Shown: positions 17,453 to 25,831, counted from the stretch's first letter. The stretch is DNA of 64,000 nucleotides from Pseudarthrobacter sp. W1I19 (GCF_030817835.1 NZ_JAUSZR010000001.1:868001-932000), one strand, 5' to 3'. The notes: generated from the letters alone by a model not told the origin. Translations and numbers: made by a program.

Positions 17453-19024
17453 ATGAGCCAGACGCGTGTGTTTTTGTTGCCGGACCTGGGCGAGGGACTG
17501 ACCGAAGCCGAGCTGGTGTCGTGGCACGTTTCGGTGGGGGACACGATTTCCGTGGACCAGCCGATCGCCGAGGTGGAGACCGCGAAGTCCACTGTTGAGG
17601 TGCCTTCGCCGTATGCCGGGATTGTGGCGGAGCTGCACGGACAGCCGGGGGAGACCCTGGACGTGGGGCGACCCCTCATTTCGGTGGTTGAGCCTGTCGA
17701 AACCTCCGAACCGGTGGTTGAGCCTGTCGAAACCGAGCTGGGGGACCCGTTGGTTGAGCCTGCCGAAACCGAGCTGGGGGACCCGTTGGTTGAGCCTGCC
17801 TCTTCGGTGGTTGAGCCTGTCGAAACCAAAGAGGCCGAGGCGTACCGCGAGGAGGAGAAAGCCGGGTCCGGCAACGTTCTTATTGGCTACGGAACTCCGG
17901 GCGGCCATGGCGTTGCTCGACGTACCCGCGCTCCGAAGGGATCAGTATCGGTGGTTGAGCCTGTCGAAACCAAGCCTGCCCGTCCGGTGGTTGAGCCTGT
18001 CGAAACCCAGGACGACCTCTCCCTCTTGCGCACCCGCGTCCCGGGCAAACTTGGGGCAGTCATCTCCCCGCTGGTCCGTCGTATGGCACGGGAGCACGGC
18101 GTCGACCTCGGCGAGCTCCCCGGCTCGGGCGAGGGTGGCCTCATCATGCGCAAGGACGTGGAGGCGGCGATTAGTGCCCCGTCGGTTGAGCCTGGGGCCA
18201 CGACCGCAGGATTCCCTGGCCGAGCTAGCGAGGTTAGGGAGCGGGTGGGGAGCGAAACCCCCGAGGCTCCTGGATCTCGACAGGCTCCATCACCGGAGGG
18301 CAAAGACGCCCGCACGGGCCTCGCAATTTCCTCCCGCACGCCGGTCAGGGGAGTGCGCAAGGCTGTTGCCGCAACCATGACGCGCAGCCGGTCGGAGATT
18401 CCCGAAGCAACCGTCTGGGTAGACGTTGACGCCACTGCCCTGGTTGAGCTCCGCAAGGAACTCAAGACAGGTCGCTCAGAAGTGCCCGGCCTGCTTGCGT
18501 TCATAGCCCGCTTCGTCACTGCCGGACTCAAGAAGTACCCGGAGCTGAACACCCGGATCGAAACCGCGGCCGACGGGTCACAGGAGATTGTCTCGTTCGA
18601 CGGGATCAACCTCGGCATCGCAGCCCAGACCGACCGCGGCCTCGTGGTCCCGTCAGTCCACGCCGCGGAGAAGCTGACCGCCAGGGAGCTGGACGCGGAG
18701 ATCCGCCGGCTGACCGACGTCGCGCGCCAAGGCAAGGCGACCCCCACGGAGCTGGGCAGCGGGACTTTCACGCTCAATAACTATGGGGTGTTCGGCGTGG
18801 ACGGCTCCGCGGCGATCATTAACCACCCGGAGGTGGCCATCCTCGGCGTCGGCCGGATCATCGACAAGCCGTGGGTGGTGAACGGCGAGCTGGCTGTCCG
18901 CAAGGTCACCGAGCTGACCCTCACCTTCGACCACCGCGTCTGCGACGGCGGCACGGCCGCAGGCTTCCTCCGCTTCGTAGCCGACGCGATCGAAAACCCG
19001 AACGGCCTCCTGGCGGACATCTAG
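17453..19024 (+). CDS. Dihydrolipoamide acyltransferase (E2) with REP-derived linker repeats
   Basis: 523 residues from the ATG at 17453. The lipoyl domain (about 5-78) has the lipoylation motif E-T-A-K-S at Lys45. A peripheral-subunit-binding domain (about 203-240, S-P-L-V-R-R-M-A-R-E-H-G-V-D-L) precedes the catalytic domain, which ends with D-H-R-V-C-D-G, the H-x-x-x-D-G active site. The linker at about 79-185 is abnormal: it contains seven in-frame V-V-E-P-V-E-T-like units, each the translation of an intergenic REP-like element. A longer element sits between the binding and catalytic domains. The frame is kept throughout, so the protein should be functional with an extended acidic linker. 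Confidence 0.92.
   Translation: MSQTRVFLLPDLGEGLTEAELVSWHVSVGDTISVDQPIAEVETAKSTVEVPSPYAGIVAELHGQPGETLDVGRPLISVVEPVETSEPVVEPVETELGDPLVEPAETELGDPLVEPASSVVEPVETKEAEAYREEEKAGSGNVLIGYGTPGGHGVARRTRAPKGSVSVVEPVETKPARPVVEPVETQDDLSLLRTRVPGKLGAVISPLVRRMAREHGVDLGELPGSGEGGLIMRKDVEAAISAPSVEPGATTAGFPGRASEVRERVGSETPEAPGSRQAPSPEGKDARTGLAISSRTPVRGVRKAVAATMTRSRSEIPEATVWVDVDATALVELRKELKTGRSEVPGLLAFIARFVTAGLKKYPELNTRIETAADGSQEIVSFDGINLGIAAQTDRGLVVPSVHAAEKLTARELDAEIRRLTDVARQGKATPTELGSGTFTLNNYGVFGVDGSAAIINHPEVAILGVGRIIDKPWVVNGELAVRKVTELTLTFDHRVCDGGTAAGFLRFVADAIENPNGLLADI
17683..18007 (+). repeat. Array of seven REP-like units inside the E2 coding sequence
   Basis: Full units begin at 17683, 17713, 17806, 17950 and 17986; variants begin at 17749 (CCTGCCG) and 17785 (truncated). 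The consensus is GGTTGAGCCTGTCGAAACC. All are in the same frame and read V-V-E-P-V-E-T or L-V-E-P-A-E-T. The same sequence forms the hairpin just after the E2 stop, so the coding copies derive from the intergenic element family. Confidence 0.9.
18183..18289 (+). repeat. Long-form REP-like element inside E2
   Basis: It opens with CGGTTGAGCCTGG, has the core CCTGGCCGAGC and GGTTAGGGAGCG, and closes with CTCGACAGGCTCC, the reverse complement of the short-unit core. It is translated in frame as a Gly/Arg/Glu/Pro-rich stretch between the subunit-binding and catalytic domains. Confidence 0.75.
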
Positions 19025-19035
19025 TAGCAAAACTG

Positions 19036-19082
19036 GTGGTTGAGCCTGTCGAAACCCCGAGGGCTTCGACAGGTTCAACCAC
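19036..19082. repeat. REP-like inverted pair forming a hairpin after E2
   Basis: GTGGTTGAGCCTGTCGAA (19036-19053) and TTCGACAGGTTCAACCAC (19065-19082) are complementary with one G-T-type mismatch, separated by 11 nt. It lies 11 nt after the E2 stop and may act as a terminator or mRNA 3'-end stabiliser. Confidence 0.8.
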
Positions 19083-19668
19083 GTCCTGTCATTGGAGTGA
19101 GCGGAGGTCCCGGGAGTCCCGGCTCAGGCGGGCAGAGGCCAGAGCCATACCTTTTGAGAGCCGCTTCGGGACGAAGGACCTCGGAGAAATTGCACCTGGC
19201 TCGGCAGCTGCACACATCATCCGAAACGGAGCAAAAGCAAACTCCACAGGGTTCCATCCGCGTAACCGCATTCGGAGCAGGATCATCTGGGTCGGAGGTC
19301 AGGAACTACGCTGCCTACAACCCCGGCACCGGAGAGCTTGAATGACGTCGCCGGCAATGGTTCGGCCTGGCGGTGCCTGCTGCTGCAGAACACCGCCAAG
19401 CGCTGAAACCGTCGGAGGGTTTACCCCGACCGAGCCCTGATCAGCTGGACCCAGCTCCCAGTTGCACATCCGTGCGAGTCAGGCCTACACCCGCTACTCT
19501 GCACGGCTCGACTCAAGGGCAGCGACACCTTTCGGCAGGAACAGCTCAACGATCAGTCAAGCTTCCCAAAAGACATGCGTTGGTTTCCCTCTTGAGGTGT
19601 GTGCCAATTGACAGTCCCGAACAGTTCCACAACAAACTGGTCGATGCGGAGCCGTTCCGTAAGAACTC
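19083..19668. other. About 590 bp without an intact gene; possible relics
   Basis: No complete gene with a ribosome site was seen. One plus-strand frame ending at 19345 reads protein-like near its end (R-N-Y-A-A-Y-N-P-G-T-G-E-L-E, then stop), which suggests the tail of a lost gene, but I cannot name it. The rest is the 3' flank of the leftward surface-protein operon. Confidence 0.35.
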
Positions 19669-21783
19669 TCAGAAAGCGGTCTTGTTGCCAGAGGTGTACC
19701 TACTGGTACTGAGGGGGTTGCCTGCCAAGTCGGTGAGGCCGGACGCGGGATCGTACGACGGGAACCCGGGGGCCGGGCTGGCAATAGACCCCGAGGCGAG
19801 AGCTCCGAATTTGATGGTCAGTACCTTGGTTGCGGAGTCCCACGTGAGGGTGGAGGCATTGTTGCCATTGCCGGAGAATGTCGCTGCCGTTGCTCCCACG
19901 TAGTCGGCTCCCAGCGAGATTGTCCCCAGGCTAAGCCCGGTGCAGCCGCTGGTTGAGAAGCTGATGGTGTCGAACGTGGGGGCGGGCGCGTTGGACAGAG
20001 TCACCGTTCCCGCCAGGCTGGCACCTGTCCAGCCGGGGCAGAACTTCGACGGGTCCATGGAGTCAGTGAACGTAATGGTTAGGAGGTCGCCCCTGTCCAG
20101 GCCCCCCTTGTTTCCGTCGGTGCCGGTGATGCTGAAGACGGCGGGGACCGCGACGTCCTTGGTGTTCGGGCCAGGGGCAGTGACGGCGGCACTGTTGCCG
20201 GCCGCGTCTGAAGTTGCCGCGGAGAACGTCAGTGATCCGTCACTGAACCCGGTAACGTCCAGCCCGGTTACGCTCCACGTGCCGAGCGTAGCCGTTGCCT
20301 GGCCAATCACCGGGGGTCGGCCGGTGCCGCTGACGGTCAGGGTCACCACAACTCCGGCTTCGGCGGTGCCGCTGACCTGCAGGTTGGGCGCAGTTAGGCT
20401 GTTGACGTAGCGGGGGGCGGCCAGCACGAGCGCGGGGGCTTGGGTATCCTTGGTGTCCGTGGCGGTCGTCGCAGAACCGGTGTTGCCGGCCGCGTCCTGC
20501 ACTGTGACCGTGTACGTGACCGCTCCGTCTTTGAGTGAGCCGAGATTGAGGACCATCGACCAGGTGCCGTCGCTGGCTGTTGCCGTTCCTGTTACCGGCT
20601 GGACTGATCCCGGGCTTGTGGCTGAAACTGCTACGGTTGCCCCGACTTCAGCGCTCCCGGAAATGTTGACGGAGGGAGCCGTGGCGGCGTTTACATAGAT
20701 CGGGACCTTTACGGCCTGCGCCGCAGCCGGGGCCACAGTGTCCTTCGTGCTTGTGGATGTCTTGGCAGCGCCTGTGTTGCCCGCAGCGTCCGTTGCCATG
20801 GCCGAGAACGTCACAGTTCCCTGGTCCAGGCTCCGCAGGTCCAGGGCGACGGACCAGTTCCCGCTGCCATCCGCAGTTGCTGTTACCGGGGGCGTGGAAT
20901 GGGCGGCGCCCGCGTCAGCCGCGGTGAGAGTAACTTCCGCGTTGGCCTCCGCTGTGCCTTTGAGGGGCACCCCGGCGACGTTACCGGAATACACGTAGGA
21001 GGGGACGGTAGTGAACACCGGCGGGGCCGGTGCCTGAGTGTCTATGCGCACGGTCTGGTTCTGCGCAGTCCCGGCATTGCCCGCATTGTCGGTGGCGAAG
21101 TAGGACACCGTGTGTGTTCCGTCGCCGCTGGCAGGGACTAGGGCGGACGCGCCACTCACTGTCTGCTTCGCGCCGCCGTCGACCGCGTACGTGATGGAGG
21201 CGACGCCGGAGCCGGCTGCGCCGTCGTCGGCCGTGATGGTCAAGGTGACGGGGCTGGTGTTTATCCACCCGGCGGCGTTAGGCGTTGGCGAGACCGACTG
21301 CACGGTGGCTACCGGGGCGGTTGCATCGGTGCTGATGCCGGTGCTTCGAGGGCTTTCGGAGCCCGTCCACAGGGCGATAGCCGGGGTGACGGTGTAGTAC
21401 CAGATGCCGCCGGGCACATTCTGTTCCGTGCAGGTCAGCGTGATGACGGTCCCGGCGCAGCCGCCGGTGGCCGCTGTTCCCGTGCCGCCGGTGGCGGCCA
21501 AATACCTGGTGACTGTGTACCCGGTGGCAGGGCGCCCGTTCACTGTGGTCCCGCCGGCCCAGGTCACAGACACTGCAGAGCCGTTTGCGGCAACCGCGGG
21601 CTGGGATCCCGGTGACAGGGCGTCGGCGGCGGCAGCGGCATTGCTGCTGCTCGTGAGGGAGGCCCAAAAGCCATAGGCCGCGGTGGCCGTGCCCAGCAGG
21701 AGCAGGAGTGCGGGGACGATCCACGCCAACCGCGACAATGGGAGACGGAGGCCCAGCGGCATCTTCCGGATGGCGAGGCTCAT
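19669..21783 (-). CDS. Secreted multidomain Ig-like/FN3 surface protein
   Basis: 704 residues from the ATG at 21783, which overlaps the previous stop by 4 nt (ATGA); the frame further upstream is a shadow. An N-terminal basic stretch and hydrophobic helix end with A-A-Y-G-F-W-A-S-L, a SipW-like signal. Then come an FN3-like domain (about 60-165), an Ig-like domain with Y-A-V-D-G-G-A and D-N-A-G-N, and at least three bacterial Ig-like repeats, each ending in D-A-A-G-N-T/S. No LPxTG sorting signal is visible. It is the last gene of a four-gene minus-strand operon and probably a cell-surface or matrix protein. Confidence 0.75.
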   Translation of the reverse strand: MSLAIRKMPLGLRLPLSRLAWIVPALLLLLGTATAAYGFWASLTSSSNAAAAADALSPGSQPAVAANGSAVSVTWAGGTTVNGRPATGYTVTRYLAATGGTGTAATGGCAGTVITLTCTEQNVPGGIWYYTVTPAIALWTGSESPRSTGISTDATAPVATVQSVSPTPNAAGWINTSPVTLTITADDGAAGSGVASITYAVDGGAKQTVSGASALVPASGDGTHTVSYFATDNAGNAGTAQNQTVRIDTQAPAPPVFTTVPSYVYSGNVAGVPLKGTAEANAEVTLTAADAGAAHSTPPVTATADGSGNWSVALDLRSLDQGTVTFSAMATDAAGNTGAAKTSTSTKDTVAPAAAQAVKVPIYVNAATAPSVNISGSAEVGATVAVSATSPGSVQPVTGTATASDGTWSMVLNLGSLKDGAVTYTVTVQDAAGNTGSATTATDTKDTQAPALVLAAPRYVNSLTAPNLQVSGTAEAGVVVTLTVSGTGRPPVIGQATATLGTWSVTGLDVTGFSDGSLTFSAATSDAAGNSAAVTAPGPNTKDVAVPAVFSITGTDGNKGGLDRGDLLTITFTDSMDPSKFCPGWTGASLAGTVTLSNAPAPTFDTISFSTSGCTGLSLGTISLGADYVGATAATFSGNGNNASTLTWDSATKVLTIKFGALASGSIASPAPGFPSYDPASGLTDLAGNPLSTSRYTSGNKTAF

Positions 21784-22280
21784 TTGCGCACCTCCACCGT
21801 GACGGGAAGGTGGAAGGTAGCGCCCTGGCAGGCTGCGAGTGAGGTGGTATCCATGGCGGCCGATCCGGGAAGGGTGAGCAGGGTGGACGAGTTTGCCCCG
21901 ACGAACGTTGCCGGGGCCAGCGGTGCTGCGGCTCCCGTGAAGGTAACCCCGGTGGTTGTGCAACCGCTGTGCGCCGGGTCTGCTGTAGCCGGACCGCTGG
22001 GGGAGACCCGGTACACCTGCACGGCGTAGGGGTTGGGGTTGGTGAGGCGGAGGACGACGTCGGCAGTACCGCCCGGGACAAGAGTCGCCCCGGGGCCGTC
22101 CCCGGCCACGAGCGCGTCTACGGAGATGGCCTGCATGGTGCCGGCAGCGGCGGATCCGCTGCCGGTTCCTGCGCTGCTCCAATACGCGTAAGCCGTTCCG
22201 GCGCCTGCGGCAATCAGGCCTGCGGCGAGGGCCGCTGCCTTGAGGCCGTGGCCGGCCTGGGCCGTCCTGGTGCTGGTCAT
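21780..22280 (-). CDS. SipW-type signal peptide surface protein
   Basis: 166 residues. The hydrophobic leader ends in A-G-T-A-Y-A-Y-W-S-S-A-G-T-G-S-G-S-A, matching the A-Y-A-x-W pattern of SipW-dependent TasA/camelysin-type proteins. The mature part is a beta-rich domain with two cysteines (S-G-C-T and A-A-C-Q-G-A) that could form a disulfide. It overlaps the next gene by 4 nt and begins 1 nt after the upstream gene ends. Such proteins form matrix fibres or pseudopili in Gram-positive bacteria. No SipW signal peptidase is encoded in the window. Confidence 0.75.
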   Translation of the reverse strand: MTSTRTAQAGHGLKAAALAAGLIAAGAGTAYAYWSSAGTGSGSAAAGTMQAISVDALVAGDGPGATLVPGGTADVVLRLTNPNPYAVQVYRVSPSGPATADPAHSGCTTTGVTFTGAAAPLAPATFVGANSSTLLTLPGSAAMDTTSLAACQGATFHLPVTVEVRK

Positions 22281-22281
22281 C

Positions 22282-23418
22282 TCAGTTCCCCTGTCCTGAT
22301 CCTGAGTACGTAAGTTGGAGGTTTGCGCCTTTGCAGCCGTCCTGGTTGGCGGAGGTGTCCAGCATCGCTACCTGGGGCCAGGCGGAAGGAGGGATGCGGA
22401 GGCCGGAAAGGGAACTGCTGCCGGTGGGGGCGGTGACCGGATAGGGGCCGCTGTACTGGGTGACCCTGAAATCAGCAGGGGTGCAGGGGAGGTTCCTGGA
22501 CAGGGCGTTCGCGCTCCTGGTGACCCCGGCAACGGCGACGGAGATATTGGCCAGGGACAGCGCCTTGTTGTTGGGGTTGTTGATCTGCAGGTCCAGACCT
22601 GCCGAGGTGCCGGGGGAGAGGGTATCGGGGACGTTTCCTGAGAGGACGAACTGCTTGACGGTGGAGTCCAGCACGAGCTGGACGTTGGCGTAGGAATACT
22701 GTGGCTTTCCGGTGGAGTCCTTCCCGCTGCCCACCAAATACAGGTTGTAGCTTCCGTTGGGGGAAGTGGCGGTGGTGGTCACCTGCAGGGTGGTGGAGTT
22801 GCCGGTGGCGGGGTTCGGCGAGAATGACGCAGTGGCGCCGGAGGGCAGGCCGCCCAGGACGCTGAAGCTTACCGGGCTGGAGAAGTTGTTGCGGGTCAGC
22901 TGCAGCGAATAGACGGCGGTGGCACCCGGCGGGACGGTGAGCGAATCGGGAGTGGCGGCCACGGAGAAGGCAGTGGACATTTTGTAGTTGACGGTGAGGC
23001 CCGCGGCCACGCTGCCGGAAGTCTTGCCGCTGGTGCCCGTGATGGTCAGGGTATTCGTGCCCGCCGGAGTATTCGCGGCGGTGGCGACGTTCAGGGTGGC
23101 TGTTGCCGTGGACCCGGAGCCCAGGGCCACTGAAGACTGCGAGAAGGTTCCGGTTGCGGCGGAGGGTAGCCCGGCGAGGGCGAGGTTCACCGCGCCACTA
23201 AAGCCGCCAGTGGAAGTAAGGGACACCGTGTAGGTGGCGCCCTGTCCCTGCTGGACCGACTGGCTGGCCGGGGAGACCTGGACGGTGACGCCCGGTTTGG
23301 GGTTTTGTGCTGCGCCCAACAATGTCCCTGCGCTGGTCAGGAGCACGGCGAGGCTAATCAGCGCCACCTTTATTGCTTTCCGCAGGCGATGCTGCGGGTG
23401 TCCGTCCTTGTTGCGCAC
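22282..23418 (-). CDS. Secreted Ig-like repeat protein
   Basis: 378 residues from the GTG at 23418 (V-R-N-K-D-G-H-P), preferred over an ATG at 23472. The signal helix is I-K-V-A-L-I-S-L-A-V-L-L. Two related beta-sandwich domains follow; each starts with V-S-P-A-S-Q-S-V or A-T-P-D-S-L-T-V and contains G-L-P-S-A/G-A-T, as in actinobacterial Ig-like/APHP repeats. The C-terminal 120 residues have L-D-L-Q-I-N-N-P-N-N-K-A-L and a Cys-rich N-Q-D-G-C-K-G-A block that matches the end of the first gene's product. It probably assembles with the SipW-type proteins at the surface. Confidence 0.72.
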   Translation of the reverse strand: MRNKDGHPQHRLRKAIKVALISLAVLLTSAGTLLGAAQNPKPGVTVQVSPASQSVQQGQGATYTVSLTSTGGFSGAVNLALAGLPSAATGTFSQSSVALGSGSTATATLNVATAANTPAGTNTLTITGTSGKTSGSVAAGLTVNYKMSTAFSVAATPDSLTVPPGATAVYSLQLTRNNFSSPVSFSVLGGLPSGATASFSPNPATGNSTTLQVTTTATSPNGSYNLYLVGSGKDSTGKPQYSYANVQLVLDSTVKQFVLSGNVPDTLSPGTSAGLDLQINNPNNKALSLANISVAVAGVTRSANALSRNLPCTPADFRVTQYSGPYPVTAPTGSSSLSGLRIPPSAWPQVAMLDTSANQDGCKGANLQLTYSGSGQGN

Positions 23419-23495
23419 CGAATGCCCTCTCCAGTTGTTGCAAATGACTGCAAGCCGGGAACGGGTTTTCACCCGTCCCCGGCCCGTAGGTCTGG

Positions 23496-23948
23496 CTATT
23501 TGCTGGTGACGCTCACGGTGATGGTGGCACCCTTGCAGGCATCCTGGTTGGCCGTTGCGCTGTCTGTGAAGCTAAGTGTGCCGGTGCCGAGCGGTGCGGT
23601 GGAATTTGCCGCTACCGAGGTAGTGCCTGTGGGTGCGGTTGCGGTAATCCAGGAGACATCACAGGCCGGCTTGTCTGTGGTCACTGTGGTGGTCAGGCTG
23701 CCCACCGTGGTGCTCGAGGAGTTGGGGTTTGTTGCGGAGTAGCGGATGTCCTCAGATCCACCGGGAGCAAGGCCCTGCTCAAACTCAACGCTGATTGTTA
23801 CCGGTGACGTTCCGGACGATGCTGCCGCCTGTCCCGAACCCGAGCCCGTAGTGCTCCAGTAGGCGTAGGCGGCACCGCCGCCGGCTGCCAACAGCGCGGC
23901 GGAAACTGCAACAGCGGCGACTTTGCTCTTCTTGGTCATAGTGCGCAT
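23496..23948 (-). CDS. Small SipW-type (TasA/camelysin-like) surface protein
   Basis: 150 residues from the ATG at 23948, 7 nt after AAGGAG; a much longer upstream frame is not coding. The leader ends with A-A-Y-A-Y-W-S-T-T-G-S-G-S-G-Q-A, the hallmark of SipW-dependent export. The mature domain is Ser/Thr-rich and has a C-terminal N-Q-D-A-C-K-G-A-T-I-T-V block shared with the next gene. As first gene of the operon with the best ribosome site it may be the major subunit. Confidence 0.78.
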   Translation of the reverse strand: MRTMTKKSKVAAVAVSAALLAAGGGAAYAYWSTTGSGSGQAAASSGTSPVTISVEFEQGLAPGGSEDIRYSATNPNSSSTTVGSLTTTVTTDKPACDVSWITATAPTGTTSVAANSTAPLGTGTLSFTDSATANQDACKGATITVSVTSK

Positions 23949-24406
23949 GGAAAGACTCCTTGAGTGTGTGATTGAGAACCCGTTCCCCCATAAGCGGCCC
24001 CGTCCAGGCACCATTCGGTGGATCGATGACCCCATATTTTCGGTTGAAGACCGCCGCAACAACACGTACCGGTACCCGAAAACCCGGGCAACCAGGCAGG
24101 GCACTACTTGGGTTCGGACGCTACTACTCGCAACCGGTGCCAGTATTCGGATTTGTGGCGGGTGCGTCTTGGCCCTCGAATAAAGGCCGCGCCACCCTAA
24201 ACGGGTAGTGCAGCGAAGGCAGGTTGCCGCGTAAGAGTGGGATGTGGGCTGCCCGCCAAAACTTCTGGTCCACTTGCGCAAACCTGGTCAGGAACCCCGT
24301 GCTGCACAAATCTTGACTCAATCTGCGGGCGATTCTTACAGGACCCAGAGCCTTCGGGTCGTAGCTTGGGGTCCATCAGGGCAGGACATCACGAAGGAGT
24401 GGCGGA
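23949..24406. other. Promoter region of the surface-protein operon and upstream flank of the second small-peptide copy
   Basis: No gene is seen. The left part must contain the leftward promoter of the SipW-type operon. The right part, from about 24300, is homologous to the sequence ahead of the small peptide at 12781, including the ribosome site AAGGAG at 24394-24399. Confidence 0.5.
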
Positions 24407-24517
24407 ATGACTATCACCGAATACGCCGTAGCACTGGGCGGCATGCTGGCATCACTTGCGGGCGTGGGACTCCTGGCTGCAGGACTGATCAAGGCGAAAG
24501 GGCCGCCACTGATCTAG
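24407..24517 (+). CDS. 36-residue hydrophobic peptide, copy B
   Basis: The ATG follows AAGGAG by 7 nt. The first 30 codons align with copy A at 12781; changes include a silent Leu codon, Ala to Val, Ala to Gly and a silent Ile codon. Near the end an indel changes the tail to K-A-K-G-P-P-L-I. It stays open although the DNA downstream is badly rearranged, which suggests that either the peptide is still useful or the duplication is recent. Confidence 0.5.
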   Translation: MTITEYAVALGGMLASLAGVGLLAAGLIKAKGPPLI

Positions 24518-24840
24518 CGCGTATCCCCAGATCGTCGAACACCAGGAATGTCGGATGTCGAGGACGCCCGGCATGGACTGCAGTTGGTCGAAGATGACCC
24601 GGCGCAGGTCGATGTTGTCCACTGCGCGACAAGCAGGATCACGTCGAAGTCACGGCCTACCAGGGCCACGTGGTGCACCTCCGGGATGGCGCCGAGCTGG
24701 TGTCGTGGCACGTTTCGGCCACTGTTGAGGTGCCTTCGCCGTATGCCGGGATTGTGGCGGAGCTGCACGGGCAGCGGGGGGAGACGCTGGATGTAGGGAA
24801 GCCGCTGATCTCGGTGACGCCTGTTTCTACGGGTATCGCC
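24518..24840. pseudogene. Chimeric relic: lrp 3' half joined to the E2 lipoyl domain
   Basis: From about 24520 to 24700 the sequence matches the minus-strand 3' half of the Lrp gene at 12.9 kb, with small deletions. At the shared GCCGAGCTGG it switches to the plus-strand E2 lipoyl sequence (first seen near 17506). About 60 bp of E2 between CACGTTTCG and CCACTGTTGAG are missing, and the fragment ends after G-K-P-L-I-S-V-T. Neither gene can be expressed. The order small peptide, lrp, E2 is the same as in the intact locus, so this is a shrunken duplicate with E1 alpha, E1 beta and the ArsR gene removed. Confidence 0.82.
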
Positions 24841-25177
24841 GCAAATGATGCCGCCCGGCCCCTTCGCCGGGCCCCTATCTGGACAGGATGTCCTCCGGCT
24901 GGGGCAAGGATGTCGGCCGTGATCGCAGTCGAGAGTTGGCTCTCCGCAATATGAACATGGGGAGGTCGACTTATTGACTCCTATCGTTCCTGTCGGCATT
25001 CTCATATCTATCTCTCCGCTGCGCTCCGATGCGTGGGGAAAAGTCCAGGCCGAATATCGATAGGGCCTGATTCACTGCGGCCATTTGCCGTCCTCAGGGT
25101 TCGCCCGTTTCTTATGTCGACGTATGGTCTCCGCCGCGCTGGTTGTACGTTTCCCTGCCGCAATTTAGGAGATCTTG
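24841..25177. other. Intergenic stretch before the secreted protein
   Basis: It contains one GC-rich hairpin (listed separately), then no recognisable gene up to the ribosome site AGGAG at 25167-25171. The promoter of the next gene should lie here. Confidence 0.4.
24853..24872 (+). terminator. GC-rich hairpin, possible terminator
   Basis: GCCCGGC (24853-24859), a CCCTTC loop and GCCGGGC (24866-24872). There is no T-tract, so this may be a hairpin-only terminator of the kind common in high-GC bacteria. A near-identical sequence recurs at about 36247. Confidence 0.4.
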
Positions 25178-25693
25178 ATGTTTGGAAAATCTATCCGTTG
25201 GCTTGCGCCACTAGCCGGTATGGCTGCGGTGCTTTTTGTAGCCCCCTCTGCTGGAGCAGCGGTCAGCAGGCCTCCCCAGCTGCAGGATTTCTCTTTCAGT
25301 CTGGACGCGCATAAAAAACAAGGCTGTTCTTTCGATGTAACAGTCACGGGCACCGGCGGGAAAATCACGCAGATAGTACTTCGCGACGGCCGTATTTTCA
25401 CCGCGGGGAAGGGAGTGCTGTTGACATATACCAATGACACAAACGGCAACACTTACTCGGTCAAAACTTCCGGATCAGTAGCTAAGTATGAGGCGAACGC
25501 GGACGGGACGGCAACGGCAACTTACACAGGCCATAACGGATTTGTCTATTTCGGGAATGATGCCCCTGGCGCTGGGATCACCCAATACGTCGGAACGCTC
25601 GTCCTTACTTTGGAGTCCCTGGAGACATTCAAGGTGCTTTCTGTCGACGCCACATCAGGCAGCTCCGTTGATGTTTGCGCAGCTATTGCCTAG
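25178..25693 (+). CDS. Secreted protein of unknown function
   Basis: 171 residues from the ATG at 25178, 6 nt after AGGAG; an in-frame TTG one codon earlier is too close to that site. The signal peptide (W-L-A-P-L-A-G-M-A-A-V-L-F-V) ends at about A-G-A-A-V. The mature part is a beta-rich domain with two Cys residues (Q-G-C-S-F and D-V-C-A-A), I-V-L-R-D-G-R-I and Y-T-N-D-T-N-G-N. No family is recognised. It is followed by a perfect 17-bp hairpin repeat. Confidence 0.7.
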   Translation: MFGKSIRWLAPLAGMAAVLFVAPSAGAAVSRPPQLQDFSFSLDAHKKQGCSFDVTVTGTGGKITQIVLRDGRIFTAGKGVLLTYTNDTNGNTYSVKTSGSVAKYEANADGTATATYTGHNGFVYFGNDAPGAGITQYVGTLVLTLESLETFKVLSVDATSGSSVDVCAAIA

Positions 25694-25717
25694 AAGAGTG
25701 TAGAGGTGCCTTAGGTG

Positions 25718-25755
25718 AGGCGTACGACGGCGGCGCGTGCCGCCGTCGTACGCCT
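25718..25755. repeat. Perfect 17-bp-arm hairpin, family copy 1
   Basis: AGGCGTACGACGGCGGC (25718-25734), loop GCGT and the exact reverse complement (25739-25755). The inner 13 bp, GTACGACGGCGGC, recur as hairpins at 33644 and 40200 and in degenerate form at 36385. It lies 25 nt after a stop codon, so it could terminate transcription. It is also the left boundary of the hydrolase island. Confidence 0.88.
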
Positions 25756-25831
25756 TCCATCCGGGCAGTAACGCCGCAGTAACGGCCTGTGTGAGCAAAT
25801 GCGAAATGCCTACCAGGCATGAGGAGCAAGA

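Noticed and set aside
17683..18007. Regularly repeated short sequence that could suggest a CRISPR array
   Set aside because: Spacing is irregular, units lie in frame inside E2, there are no unique equal-length spacers and no cas genes.
21784..22182. N-terminal extension of the large surface protein
   Set aside because: The Arg/His-rich residues are a shadow of the overlapping SipW-type gene; the ATG at 21783 gives a normal signal peptide and an ATGA overlap.
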